A stretch of 64,000 nucleotides of DNA. Origin: Dyella japonica DSM 16301. GTDB taxonomy: Bacteria; Pseudomonadota; Gammaproteobacteria; Xanthomonadales; Rhodanobacteraceae. A program made the position numbers and the translations under genes. Shown in pieces: positions 54,319 through 64,000 of the stretch. The notes below the pieces were generated by a model, which did no database searches, was not told where the DNA came from, and was given only the letters and a program-made list of their open reading frames with translations. The DNA is taken from assembly GCF_001010355.1 (NCBI RefSeq), contig NZ_JPLA01000024.1:1-64000 (forward strand), given 5' to 3'. Position 1 is the stretch's first letter. The number at the start of each line of letters is the position of its first letter.

Positions 54319-55902
54319 TCAAAAGACCTGGCGGAAGACAATGTACAGCCCGCCGGCCAGCAGGATCGAGGCGGGCAGGGTGAGGATCCAGGCCATCAGC
54401 AGGTTGCGCACCGTGGCCCATTGCAGGCCCGAGCCGTTCGCGGCCATGGTGCCGGCCACGCCTGAGGTGAGCACGTGGGTGGTGCTGACCGGCAGGTGGT
54501 ACATGTCGGCGGCCTGGATCAGCGTCATCGCCACCAGCTCGGCCGACGCACCCTGCGCGTAGGTGAGGTGTTCCTTGCCGATCTTCTCGCCCACCGTCAC
54601 CACGATGCGCTTCCAGCCCACCATGGTGCCCAGGCCCAGCGCGAGCGCCACGGCGACCTTCACCCACGGCGGGATGAACTGGATCGCCTGGGTACCCAGT
54701 CCGCGCCAGCTGGTGAGCGCGGCGGTCTGCTCCTTGCTCAGGCCCGGCTCGGACAACACCAGCGGGATCGCGGCGTTGGCCAGATAGATGTCATTGCGTA
54801 CGTTGCCCATCTGTTCCGGCGGCACGGATTTCAGCGACGTGCGATTGCCGACCTGGTGGTCGATCTGCCCGATCAGCTGGGCCAGCGCCGGCGCCGTATT
54901 GGGCTGCGCTGCGCGCTGCTGCACGGCGGCGGTGATGTCGGCGCGCGGATCGCCATCGAAGGTCACGCTGCCGGCGATGCCGCTCAACACATGCTGCGCA
55001 TCCACCGACACCTGATGGAAGGTCTTCACCTCGCCACCGGACACCGCACCGTTCAAGGCGTACGCGGTAGGCACGGTGCCGATCAGGATCAGCATGATCA
55101 GGCCCATGCCTTTCTGGCCGTCATTGGAGCCGTGACTGAAGCTCACGCCGGTGCAGGTGAGCACCAGCAGGGCGCGGATCGGCCACGGCGGCGGCTTCTT
55201 GCCTTCGGGGGCGCGATAGAGCGCGGGAATCTTCACCAGCGCCTTCAACAGGTACATCAACAGGCCGGCCAGCAGGAAGCCGGCGATCGGCGAGAACACC
55301 AGGCCGCGGAACACGTTCATCGCGGCATCCCAGTTCACGCCGCTGGTGCCGCTGTGACCGGAGATCAACTGATTGGCCAGGCCCACGCCGATGATCGAAC
55401 CGATCAAGGTGTGCGAAGAGGAATTGGGTAGACCGAAATACCAGGTGCCCAGATTCCACAGGATGGCGGCGATCAGCAGCGCGAACACCATGGCGAAGCC
55501 CGCCTGTCCGCCCACCTGCAGGATCAGCTCCACCGGCAGCAGCGATACCACGGTAAAGGCCACCGCGCCGGAGGACAGCAGCACGCCGAGGAAGTTGAAG
55601 GCACCGGACCAGATCACCGCCATATTGGCCGGCATCGAGTTGGTGTAGATCACCGTGGCCACCGCGTTGGCGGTGTCATGGAAACCGTTGACGAATTCGA
55701 AGCCCAGCGCGATCAGCAGCGCCACGCCCAGCAGGAGGAACGGCGCCAGCGAATGGGAGCGGACGGCCGAGAGGTCTTGTACGAGATGAAGACCGGCATA
55801 ACCTGCGCCGATGAGCAGGATCACCCCGAAGATCAACGCAAACAGTCGACCCGATCCCTGGCGTACTGGTGCGGCGGAGACGACTGCGGCTTCGGTCTGC
55901 AT
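54319..55902 (-). CDS. pit: inorganic phosphate transporter (PiT)
   Basis: A 527-residue inner-membrane phosphate:cation symporter of the PiT family (PF01384) with about ten to eleven helices. The two signature repeats are ALGFEFVNGFHDTANAVATVIYT (about 68-90) and FSHGSNDGQKGMGLIMLILIG (about 260-280). A soluble insert of about 100 residues (about 295-400) precedes the last helices, which contain LTSGVAGTMAANGSG and a short C-terminus. PiT carriers move metal phosphate with protons at moderate affinity. No phosphate regulon genes or phoU-like partner gene are beside it. Confidence 0.95.
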   Translation of the reverse strand: MQTEAAVVSAAPVRQGSGRLFALIFGVILLIGAGYAGLHLVQDLSAVRSHSLAPFLLLGVALLIALGFEFVNGFHDTANAVATVIYTNSMPANMAVIWSGAFNFLGVLLSSGAVAFTVVSLLPVELILQVGGQAGFAMVFALLIAAILWNLGTWYFGLPNSSSHTLIGSIIGVGLANQLISGHSGTSGVNWDAAMNVFRGLVFSPIAGFLLAGLLMYLLKALVKIPALYRAPEGKKPPPWPIRALLVLTCTGVSFSHGSNDGQKGMGLIMLILIGTVPTAYALNGAVSGGEVKTFHQVSVDAQHVLSGIAGSVTFDGDPRADITAAVQQRAAQPNTAPALAQLIGQIDHQVGNRTSLKSVPPEQMGNVRNDIYLANAAIPLVLSEPGLSKEQTAALTSWRGLGTQAIQFIPPWVKVAVALALGLGTMVGWKRIVVTVGEKIGKEHLTYAQGASAELVAMTLIQAADMYHLPVSTTHVLTSGVAGTMAANGSGLQWATVRNLLMAWILTLPASILLAGGLYIVFRQVF

Positions 55903-56035
55903 GACATGCCCTCGTGGTCGGTCTCGCGCAAGCTAAGCACCAGCGCAAGACAGATACGTGACAGGCAGAGGGCGTTCCGCCGCGCCTGCACTGATCAGCG
56001 CAAGAGCGCGGCGGATGGTCGGACCCGTGATGAAA

Positions 56036-57466
56036 TCAGCGCTCGCGCATGACCATGAGACGCACCTCGGTCATGTCCTCGATGGCCCAGCGGATGCCTT
56101 CGCGACCGACGCCCGAGAGCTTCACGCCGCCGTAGGGCATGTTGTCGACGCGAAAGCTGGGCACGTCGTTGACCACCACGCCGCCTTGTTCAAGCTCGTT
56201 CCAGGCGCGCATCGCATGGGTCAGGCTGTCGGTGAAAATGCCGGCCTGCAGGCCGTATTCCGAATCGTTGACCAGCGCGACGACCTCATCGAACTTGCGG
56301 AAGGGCGCAAGCAGGGCGAACGGACCGAACGCCTCGTTGCGATAGGCCTTGGCGCTGCTGGGTACGTTTTCCATCAAAGTGGCTTCGAGCATGGCGCCCA
56401 CGCGCTTGCCGCCGCACAGCAGCTTGCCGCCGGCCTTGCGCGCTTCCTCGATCCAGCCCTGCAGGCGTTCGGCGGCGGCTTCGTCGATCATCGGGCCGAG
56501 GAAGGTGTCCTTCTTTTTCGGATCGCCGGCCTTGAGCTTTTTCACGGCGGCCACCAGGCGCTTCTTCACTTCGTCGTACAGCGATTCATGCACGTAGATG
56601 CGCTGCACGCTGATGCAGCTCTGGCCGGACTGATAGAGCGCGCCGAACACCAATCGGTCGATCACATAGTCCATGTGCGGACCTTGATCCGCATCGACGA
56701 TGCACGCCGCATTGCCGCCCAGTTCCAGCGTCACCTTCTTGTGGCCGGCGCGGGTTTTCAGGTCCCAGCCGATCTGGCTGCCGGTGAAGGAGAGCAGCTT
56801 GAAACGCGGATCTTCCACCAGCGGATTGGCATGCTTGCCATCGAGCGTCAGCACCGAGAAGGCGCCCTTGGGCAGATCCGTTTCGGCCAGCACCTCGCCG
56901 ATGATCAGCGCGCCGATCGGCGTGCGTTCGGCGGGCTTGAGCACGAACGGGCAGCCGGCGGCGATCGCCGGAGCCACCTTGTGCGCCACCAGGTTCAACG
57001 GGAAATTGAACGGCGTGATGAAGGATACCGGGCCCAGCGGCACGCGCTTGGTGTAGCCGTGATAGCCGTCCAGCCGCCTGGCGATTTCCAGGTTGATCGT
57101 TTCGCCGTTGGTGCGCACGGCTTCCTCGGCGGCGATGGTGAAGGTCTCGATCAGGCGCTGCAATTCGCCATCGGAATCCTTGATCGGCTTGCCTGCTTCC
57201 ACGCACAACGCATAAGCCAGTTCTTCGCGTCGCTCCTCAAAGCGCTGCGCGCAATGCTGCAACACCTGTTGGCGCGCCCAGGGCTTGAAGTCCTGCATGG
57301 GACGGGTGGCCTTGACCGCCGCGGCGATGGCCTTCTCGGTGGCCTTGGCGTCGGGCACGCACACGCGCGTGGCGACCTTGCCGCTGTACTTGTCCAGCAC
57401 GTCCATCATTTCCTTGGACGTCTGCGGCTGGTTGGCGAGGTAGTACGGATAACGCTTTGCAAGCAT
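56036..57466 (-). CDS. NAD(P)-dependent aldehyde dehydrogenase
   Basis: A 476-residue enzyme oxidising an aldehyde to its acid. FITPFNFPLNLVAHKVAPAIAAGCPFVLKPA forms the cofactor site, SFTGSQIGW is the glycine loop, Glu248 is the general base in LELGGN, and Cys284 is the nucleophile in SGQSCIS. The C-terminal EAFGPFALLAPF and NNV-like VVVNDVPSFRVDNMPYGGVKLSG motifs are intact. Sequence character fits the lactaldehyde/glyceraldehyde-like group. It lies 23 nt downstream of a ThDP enzyme gene in one operon, so it may act on an aldehyde that enzyme yields. Confidence 0.94.
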   Translation of the reverse strand: MLAKRYPYYLANQPQTSKEMMDVLDKYSGKVATRVCVPDAKATEKAIAAAVKATRPMQDFKPWARQQVLQHCAQRFEERREELAYALCVEAGKPIKDSDGELQRLIETFTIAAEEAVRTNGETINLEIARRLDGYHGYTKRVPLGPVSFITPFNFPLNLVAHKVAPAIAAGCPFVLKPAERTPIGALIIGEVLAETDLPKGAFSVLTLDGKHANPLVEDPRFKLLSFTGSQIGWDLKTRAGHKKVTLELGGNAACIVDADQGPHMDYVIDRLVFGALYQSGQSCISVQRIYVHESLYDEVKKRLVAAVKKLKAGDPKKKDTFLGPMIDEAAAERLQGWIEEARKAGGKLLCGGKRVGAMLEATLMENVPSSAKAYRNEAFGPFALLAPFRKFDEVVALVNDSEYGLQAGIFTDSLTHAMRAWNELEQGGVVVNDVPSFRVDNMPYGGVKLSGVGREGIRWAIEDMTEVRLMVMRER

Positions 57467-57489
57467 GAATGACCCCGGTGCGTGGATGC

Positions 57490-59133
57490 TCAGACCGCAG
57501 CGCTGAGCTGCGGAATTTCTTCGTTGAGAATGCGGTGGTTGTCCGAATAGTCGATCATCAGATCGATCAGGTGCACGCCGCCGGCATTGAACGCACGCTC
57601 GAGCGTGGGCAGGAATTCCTCGGCGCTGCCTGGGCGATGGCCGCGTGCGCCGTGCGCTTCGGCGAAGGCGACGAAATCCGGATTGCCAAACACCATGCCG
57701 TAGTCGGCGTAACCCATCTCGGCCTGCTTCCAGCGGATCATGCCGTAGGCGTCATCGCGCAGCAGCAGGATCACCAGGTCCAGCTTGAGGCGCACGCAGG
57801 TCTCCAGCTCCTGCGCATTCATCATGAAGCCGCCGTCGCCGCAGATGGCGAGCACCTTGCGCTCGGGATAGACCATCTTGGCCGCCATCGCCGATGGCAG
57901 GCCGGCGCCCATGGTGGCGAGCGCGTTGTCCAGCAGCACGGTATTGGGCTGGCGGGCACGGTAGTAGCGCGCATACCAGAGCTTGTACATGCCGTTGTCC
58001 AGGCAGAGCACGCCATCGTCGGGCATGAAGCGGCGCGTGTCGTCGACCACGCGCACCGGGTGCATGGGGAAGCGGTTGTCGCAGGCGTGGTCTTCCAGCT
58101 GTTTGTGGAAGGCGTCGCGCACGCGGTCGAAGTACTTGAAGTTCCAATGCTCCTGCGGCTGCAGCGCATCGGTGAGGCGTTCGACGGTGTGCGCGATATC
58201 GCCGACCACTTCGATCTGCGGGAAATACACCGCGTCCACTTCCGCGCTGGAGAAATTGATGTGGATGACCGTGCGCCGGCCCTTGCGCATGAAGAACGGC
58301 GGCTTTTCCACCACATCATGGCCGACGTTGATGATCACGTCGGCGGCATCGATGGCGCGATGGACGAAGTCGCCATCGGAGAGCGCCGCATTGCCGAGCC
58401 AGAGCGGGTGATCCTCGTCGATCACGCCCTTGCCCATCTGGGTGGTGAAGAACGGGATGCCCAGCTTGTCGATGAAGTCGCGTAGCGCCACGGTTGTGCG
58501 TTGGCGGTTCGCGGCGGCGCCGACCATCAGGATGGGATGCCTGGCGCGGGTGATCGCTTCGGCCGCCTGCACCAGCGCCGCATCATCGGGGGCAGGGCGT
58601 CGCGCATATTCGGTGGGCAGCAGCACGGCATCTTCGACGGTGTCGCGGGCGATGTCTTCGGGCAGCTCCAGATGCACGGCGCCAGGACGTTCTTCCTCGG
58701 CGCGGCGAAAGGCTTCGCGGATGCGTGCCGGTATGGTCTGGGCCGACACGATCTGCCGGGTGTACTTGGTCAGCGGCTGCATCATGTCGACCACGTCGAC
58801 CAACTGGAACAAGCCCTGCTTGTGTTCGCGGATCGGCTTCTGGCCGGTGATCATCATCATCGGCATGGCGCCGAGCTGCGCATACGCCGCAGCGGTCACC
58901 AGGTTGGTGGCGCCGGGTCCCAGCGTCGCGAGGGCGACGCCGGCTTCGCCGGTGAGCCGGCCCCAGGTGGCGGCCATGAATCCGGCGGCCTGCTCATGGC
59001 GGGTCACGATCAGACGAATGGAGGAGTCGCGTAGTGCTTCGACGAAGTCGAGATTCTCTTCACCCGGTACGCCGAAGATGCTGTGCACGCCCTCGGCTTC
59101 CAATGCTTTCACGAACAGTTGCGCCGCCTTCAT
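57490..59133 (-). CDS. ThDP-dependent acetolactate synthase-like enzyme
   Basis: A 547-residue enzyme of the thiamine diphosphate acetohydroxyacid synthase family, closest in feel to catabolic AlsS/IlvB proteins. The catalytic Glu47 lies in VTRHEQAAGFMA. The pyrimidine domain (about 1-165) has ATLGPGATNLVTA. The central domain (about 185-320) and the pyrophosphate domain follow, with the metal motif GDGGFMMNAQELETC near residue 432 and LLLRDDAYG. No small regulatory subunit or acetolactate decarboxylase gene is next to it. GAGGAG lies six nt upstream of the ATG. Other 2-oxoacid carboligases or decarboxylases are possible. Confidence 0.9.
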   Translation of the reverse strand: MKAAQLFVKALEAEGVHSIFGVPGEENLDFVEALRDSSIRLIVTRHEQAAGFMAATWGRLTGEAGVALATLGPGATNLVTAAAYAQLGAMPMMMITGQKPIREHKQGLFQLVDVVDMMQPLTKYTRQIVSAQTIPARIREAFRRAEEERPGAVHLELPEDIARDTVEDAVLLPTEYARRPAPDDAALVQAAEAITRARHPILMVGAAANRQRTTVALRDFIDKLGIPFFTTQMGKGVIDEDHPLWLGNAALSDGDFVHRAIDAADVIINVGHDVVEKPPFFMRKGRRTVIHINFSSAEVDAVYFPQIEVVGDIAHTVERLTDALQPQEHWNFKYFDRVRDAFHKQLEDHACDNRFPMHPVRVVDDTRRFMPDDGVLCLDNGMYKLWYARYYRARQPNTVLLDNALATMGAGLPSAMAAKMVYPERKVLAICGDGGFMMNAQELETCVRLKLDLVILLLRDDAYGMIRWKQAEMGYADYGMVFGNPDFVAFAEAHGARGHRPGSAEEFLPTLERAFNAGGVHLIDLMIDYSDNHRILNEEIPQLSAAV

Positions 59134-59207
59134 GCTTGGCTCCTCGTGCTGAAGGCTTTGAGCATGCGGCAGGGATCGTTCACGTCGCGTGAGGTGGCGA
59201 AGCGCCT

Positions 59208-60593
59208 TCAGCGCTTGCTGTTTGGCTCGTCCTTGCGCACGACCACGGGCAACTCGCCATCGGCCAGTCGTGCGCGCAGCGGCGTGCCTTCACCGATACC
59301 TTTGGACGATCGCACGACTGCGCCGTCTGCATCGAAAATGATCGAATAGCCACGCTCCAGCGTGGCGAGCGGGCTGATCGCGTGCAGGGCGCGACCGGCT
59401 TGCCGCAGGTTGAGGCGGTCACGTTCCACCCGTCGTTCGATCGTGCTCTGCAATCGCTGGCGCAACTCGCCGAGCCGTCGCTCGATCAGCATCAGGCGCA
59501 GCCGCGGATGTTGTGCAATCAAGCGCGCATGTGTGCGCTCCAGCGCATTGCGTCGCCGCTGCGATTGTTCGCGCTGCACGCCGAGCAATCGCCTTTGCAG
59601 ATGCAGCAGCCGTTCGCGATCGCGCGCCAGCCGCGCCTGCGGACGCTGGGCCTGCAGGCGGGCCAGCAGATGGTCGACGCGTTGGATGCGCGCCTGCAGG
59701 CGACGCTGCTCGAGTGTGGTCAGCCGCTGCTGCAGCTGTTGCAGATGACGACGCTGGGCGATCGCATCGGGCACCAGCAGTTCGGCCGCGGCCGAAGGCG
59801 TGGGTGCACGAAGATCGGCCACGAAATCCGCGATGCTGAAATCGATTTCGTGACCCACCGCCGACACCACCGGCACGGCGCTGGCGTGGATCGCGCGCGC
59901 CACCTGTTCGTCGTTGAACGCCCAAAGATCTTCCAGCGAGCCGCCGCCGCGCGTCAGCAGCAGGACGTCGTAGCGTCCGCTGGCCGATGCCTTGCGCAAC
60001 ATCTGCACGATCGCCGGCGGCGCCTCGCGCCCCTGCACGGGCACGGGCAGCACGTCGACCTCGGCCAGCGGCCAGCGGCGCGACATCACGCTCAGCACGT
60101 CGCGAATAGCGGCGCCGGTGGCCGAGGTGATGACGCCGATGCGTCGCGCATAGCGGGGCAGGGCACGCTTGCGCGCCGGATCGAACAGGCCTTCGGCATC
60201 CAGGCGCGCCTTGAGCTGTTCGAACTCGCGCTGCAGGGCGCCTTCGCCGGCGGGCTCCATGTGTTCGGCCACCAGCTGAAATTCGCCGCGCGGCTCGTAC
60301 AGGCCGACCCGCGCCCGCACCAGCACATGCATGCCGTCGGCGGGGCGGAACTTCAGCCAGGTGCTCTTGGGCCGGAACATGGCGCAGCGCACCTGGGCGC
60401 CGGCGTCCTTCAGGGTGAAATAGATATGTCCGGAGGCGGGCCGGGCGACGTTGGACAACTCACCCTCGATCCAGATCAGCGGCAGCGCATCTTCCAGCAG
60501 GTCCCGCACCAGCCGGTTGAGCGTGCTGGGCGTAAGGATGTGGCGCGGCGGCGGGCCGGCCTGGTCGTTGCTGGTGTCATCTGGCGAGCGCAT
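59208..60593 (-). CDS. xseA: exodeoxyribonuclease VII large subunit
   Basis: A 461-residue subunit of the single-strand exonuclease VII. An N-terminal OB fold has LPLIWIEGELSNVARPASGHIYFTLKD (about 37-63). The catalytic domain follows with VITSATGAAIRDVLSVMSRR, LLLTRGGGSLEDLWAFNDE, and SAVGHEIDFSIADFVADLRAPTPSAAAEL. A long coiled coil (about 285-400) leads to a C-terminal segment ending in basic residues. Small subunit xseB is not in the window. It appears monocistronic. Confidence 0.97.
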   Translation of the reverse strand: MRSPDDTSNDQAGPPPRHILTPSTLNRLVRDLLEDALPLIWIEGELSNVARPASGHIYFTLKDAGAQVRCAMFRPKSTWLKFRPADGMHVLVRARVGLYEPRGEFQLVAEHMEPAGEGALQREFEQLKARLDAEGLFDPARKRALPRYARRIGVITSATGAAIRDVLSVMSRRWPLAEVDVLPVPVQGREAPPAIVQMLRKASASGRYDVLLLTRGGGSLEDLWAFNDEQVARAIHASAVPVVSAVGHEIDFSIADFVADLRAPTPSAAAELLVPDAIAQRRHLQQLQQRLTTLEQRRLQARIQRVDHLLARLQAQRPQARLARDRERLLHLQRRLLGVQREQSQRRRNALERTHARLIAQHPRLRLMLIERRLGELRQRLQSTIERRVERDRLNLRQAGRALHAISPLATLERGYSIIFDADGAVVRSSKGIGEGTPLRARLADGELPVVVRKDEPNSKR

Positions 60594-60711
60594 GAAGGGG
60601 TGAGCCTAACATGAGTTTCCGGCTGGCGAATGCAGGGATTACATTCGCTTGGGTCACTTAGTGCAGCCTGGAACTCAGGCATGCAGCCTATCTATATGGT
60701 TCTGCTTGAGT

Positions 60712-62166
<1,455 letters not shown>

Positions 62167-62284
62167 GGCGTCAGTAGGGCATGCCGGCGGGGCTTCTTCA
62201 AGCCGCATTCACTTGGGCCATGCGACCAATACGCTCCATCATCCGGTCATGTCGCTCCCATGAACTCTCTGTCATGTTCGCTCC

Positions 62285-64000
62285 ATGTCGCCTGAGCAAT
62301 GCCACACCGACACCGAGGCGTGCGCGCAGCAGATCGCCGAGCGGATCGGCCCGGATCTGCGCGTAGCCGCGCCGCTGGGGCTGGGCAAGCCGCATGAGCT
62401 GCTCAATGCGCTGTACCGGTTGACCAAGTCCGATACCTCCCGCTCGCTGGCCCTCTATACGGCCTTGTCGCTGACGCGCCCGCATCCGGCGCCCGGGTTG
62501 GAGGCGCGTTTCGTGGGGCCGTTCGCGGAGCGTCATTTCGGCGCGGATGCGGTGGACCCCGAGTATGCGGTAGACCAGGCGCGCAACCAGTTACCGTCCA
62601 ACGTGGCGGTGCACGAGTTCTACATGCAGTCGGGTGCGCTGATGCATGCGGGCGGGGCGCAGCGCAACTACATCAGTCAGAACTACACGCATGTGGCGCG
62701 CGACCTGGCTGTGCAGGACATCAATCTGCTGGTGCAGCTGGTGGCCCGGCGCGAGACGCCCGAGGGCGTGCGCTACAGCCTGTCCTGCAATCCGGATCTG
62801 ACCTTCGACTTCATCGATCGGGTGGTGCAGTCGGGCAAGCCGCGACCCTTGTGCGTGGCCGTGGTGCATCCGGATCTGCCCTACATCACCGGGCATGCGG
62901 AAGTGCAGCGCGATTACTTCGATGTCGAACTGCACACCGCGACGGCGCCGCCCTTGTTTGCGGTGCCGCGCCAGCCGATCGACCTGGTGGAGTACGCGCT
63001 GGGCATCCACGCCAGTGCGCTGGTGCGCGACGGCGGCTGCCTGCAGATCGGCATTGGCGCCCTGTCCGATGCGCTGGTCTATGGCCTGCGCTGGCGGCAG
63101 GAAGACAACACGCAATGGCGACGTGCCCTGGTGGCGCTCGATCCGCGCGGCGGCACGCATGCACTGGCGGCGCGCATGGGTGGCCTCGCACCGCTGCGCG
63201 CGGGTCTGTACGGCGCCAGCGAAATGGTGATGGATGGCTTCATGCACCTGCAGCGCGCAGGCATCCTCAAGCGTCGCGCCTGGGACAACATGGCGATGGA
63301 GCGTGCCGCCGCCTGCGGCCGGCTTTCACCCGAAACGCCCGGTGGCCATTATCTGCGCGGCGCCTTTTTTCTCGGCACGCGCGAGCTCTATCGCTGGTTG
63401 GCCGAACTGGATGCGAGCGATCCGGATGCGTTGGACATGTGCCGCGTCTCCAACGTCAACCAGCTTTACGGCGACCACCAGATGCTCGCCTCGCTGCAGC
63501 GGCGCGGCGCGCGTTTCTTCAATACCTGCATGATGGCGACCCTGCTGGGCTCGGCGGTGTCCGACGGCCTGGAAGACGGCGAGGTGGTCAGTGGCGTCGG
63601 CGGGCAATACAACTTTGTGGCGATGGCGCATGAGCTGGCCGATGGCCGCTCCATCCTGCTGCTGCGTTCCACCCGGCAGGGACGTGGCGGCGTGGAAACC
63701 AATATCCGCTGGAACTACGGGCACACCACGATCCCGCGTCATCTGCGCGATCTGTTCGTCACCGAATACGGCGTGGCCGACCTGCGCGGCAAGACGGACA
63801 GCGAGTGCATCGAGGCCATGCTTTCCATCACCGACGCGCGCTTCATCGATGCCTTGTGTGCGGAGGCGAAATCGCACGGCAAACTCGCAGCGGATTTCCA
63901 GGTGCCCGAGCGTTGGCGCGACAACCGGCCCGAGGTGCTGAAGGAGGCGCTGGCGCCGTGGCAGTCGAAAAACCTGCTGCCGCCGTTTCCATTCGGCAGT
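62285..64000 (+). CDS. acetyl-CoA hydrolase/transferase family protein (3' end beyond window)
   Basis: The reading frame stays open from ATG 62285 to the window end, 572 codons without a stop, so the C-terminus is missing. The sequence fits acetyl-CoA hydrolase/CoA-transferase enzymes: HEFYMQSGALMHAGGAQRNYISQNYTHVARDL, GVRYSLSCNPDLT, LQIGIGALSDALVYGLR, LYGASEMVMDGFM, SGVGGQYNFVAMAHELADGRSILLLRSTR and HTTIPRHLRDLFVTEYGVADLRGKTDSE. This class moves CoA between short-chain acids or hydrolyses acetyl-CoA. Family members of about 640 residues are common, so roughly 70 residues may be lost. It is divergent from the PLD gene. Confidence 0.9.
   Translation, partial: MSPEQCHTDTEACAQQIAERIGPDLRVAAPLGLGKPHELLNALYRLTKSDTSRSLALYTALSLTRPHPAPGLEARFVGPFAERHFGADAVDPEYAVDQARNQLPSNVAVHEFYMQSGALMHAGGAQRNYISQNYTHVARDLAVQDINLLVQLVARRETPEGVRYSLSCNPDLTFDFIDRVVQSGKPRPLCVAVVHPDLPYITGHAEVQRDYFDVELHTATAPPLFAVPRQPIDLVEYALGIHASALVRDGGCLQIGIGALSDALVYGLRWRQEDNTQWRRALVALDPRGGTHALAARMGGLAPLRAGLYGASEMVMDGFMHLQRAGILKRRAWDNMAMERAAACGRLSPETPGGHYLRGAFFLGTRELYRWLAELDASDPDALDMCRVSNVNQLYGDHQMLASLQRRGARFFNTCMMATLLGSAVSDGLEDGEVVSGVGGQYNFVAMAHELADGRSILLLRSTRQGRGGVETNIRWNYGHTTIPRHLRDLFVTEYGVADLRGKTDSECIEAMLSITDARFIDALCAEAKSHGKLAADFQVPERWRDNRPEVLKEALAPWQSKNLLPPFPFGS

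Overview
The window is a GC-rich, gene-dense chromosomal stretch of a gammaproteobacterium. The gene content points to the order Lysobacterales (Xanthomonadales), most likely family Rhodanobacteraceae (Dyella/Rhodanobacter/Luteibacter type). The reasons are an rpoE-rseA-degP block without rseB followed by lepA-lepB-DUF4845-rnc-era-recO, a ppsA/ppsR divergent pair, nagZ-hpt-methylthioinosine phosphorylase, REP-like palindromes carrying GTAGGAGC or GTAGCCCG ends, and all four tRNA genes encoding their CCA end. The taxonomic call is inference from gene order and protein character, not from a database search. I see no rRNA, CRISPR array, prophage, transposase or integrase, and base composition looks even throughout, so this is core genome with a few accessory pockets.

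Layout. 1-5.9 kb: tRNA-Ser(CGA), a small signal peptidase I, an NTF2-like secreted protein, ppsA with its divergent regulator ppsR, a DUF1249 gene, and a tRNA-Ala/Glu/Asp operon with promoter and terminator. 6-11.3 kb: a CPA2 cation/proton antiporter, a periplasmic Mip-like FKBP isomerase, ugd, slyX and a DUF2058 gene. 11.3-16.7 kb: a two-domain fatty-acid oxidation enzyme, divergent from a small unknown protein coupled to a REC/PAS/GAF/GGDEF/EAL protein. 16.8-25.8 kb: the envelope-stress sigma factor, its anti-sigma factor and the DegP protease behind a sigma-E-type promoter, then the translation/secretion/RNA-processing operon lepA-lepB-DUF4845-rnc-era-recO. 25.8-29.3 kb: an orphan REC-Hpt protein and a YdbH-like/YdbL-like pair, possibly an intermembrane lipid-transport module. 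29.3-34.6 kb: rlmD, then a tightly overlapping CYTH-nagZ-hpt-FMN reductase-MTIP operon for cell-wall recycling and purine salvage, then a cold-shock gene.

34.6-39.1 kb: a Tat-exported glycosylasparaginase-type Ntn hydrolase coupled to cutC, an MFS permease, and an unusual fusion of an HdeD-like membrane domain with a putative permuted-papain hydrolase domain. 39.1-43 kb (minus strand): ECF sigma factor, membrane anti-sigma-like protein, YigZ and an MsbA-like ABC exporter. 43-51.3 kb: a lipase-like hydrolase, a DUF218 protein, a ClC protein with CBS domains, a zinc alcohol dehydrogenase divergent from a YqhC-like AraC regulator with a clear tandem-repeat operator candidate, a Sel1-like protein and a DUF4386 membrane protein. 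51.4-64 kb: an S10 carboxypeptidase-like protein, a TraB/GumN protein, a PiT phosphate transporter, an aldehyde dehydrogenase plus ThDP enzyme operon, xseA, a phospholipase D/cardiolipin synthase-like protein, and an acetyl-CoA hydrolase/transferase cut by the window end.

How it works together. Several neighbours form functional units: PpsA with PpsR; RpoE-RseA-DegP envelope stress; NagZ, HPRT and MTIP recycling; AraC regulator with alcohol dehydrogenase; ECF sigma with anti-sigma. No intergenic stretch exceeds 300 bases. The candidates I would check first are the HdeD-hydrolase fusion (37736-39100), the glycosylasparaginase-CutC coupling (34640-36399), the degenerate P-loop-like protein coupled to the c-di-GMP enzyme (13608-16671), and the YdbH/YdbL pair with a possible YnbE part merged into the lipoprotein (26611-29264).
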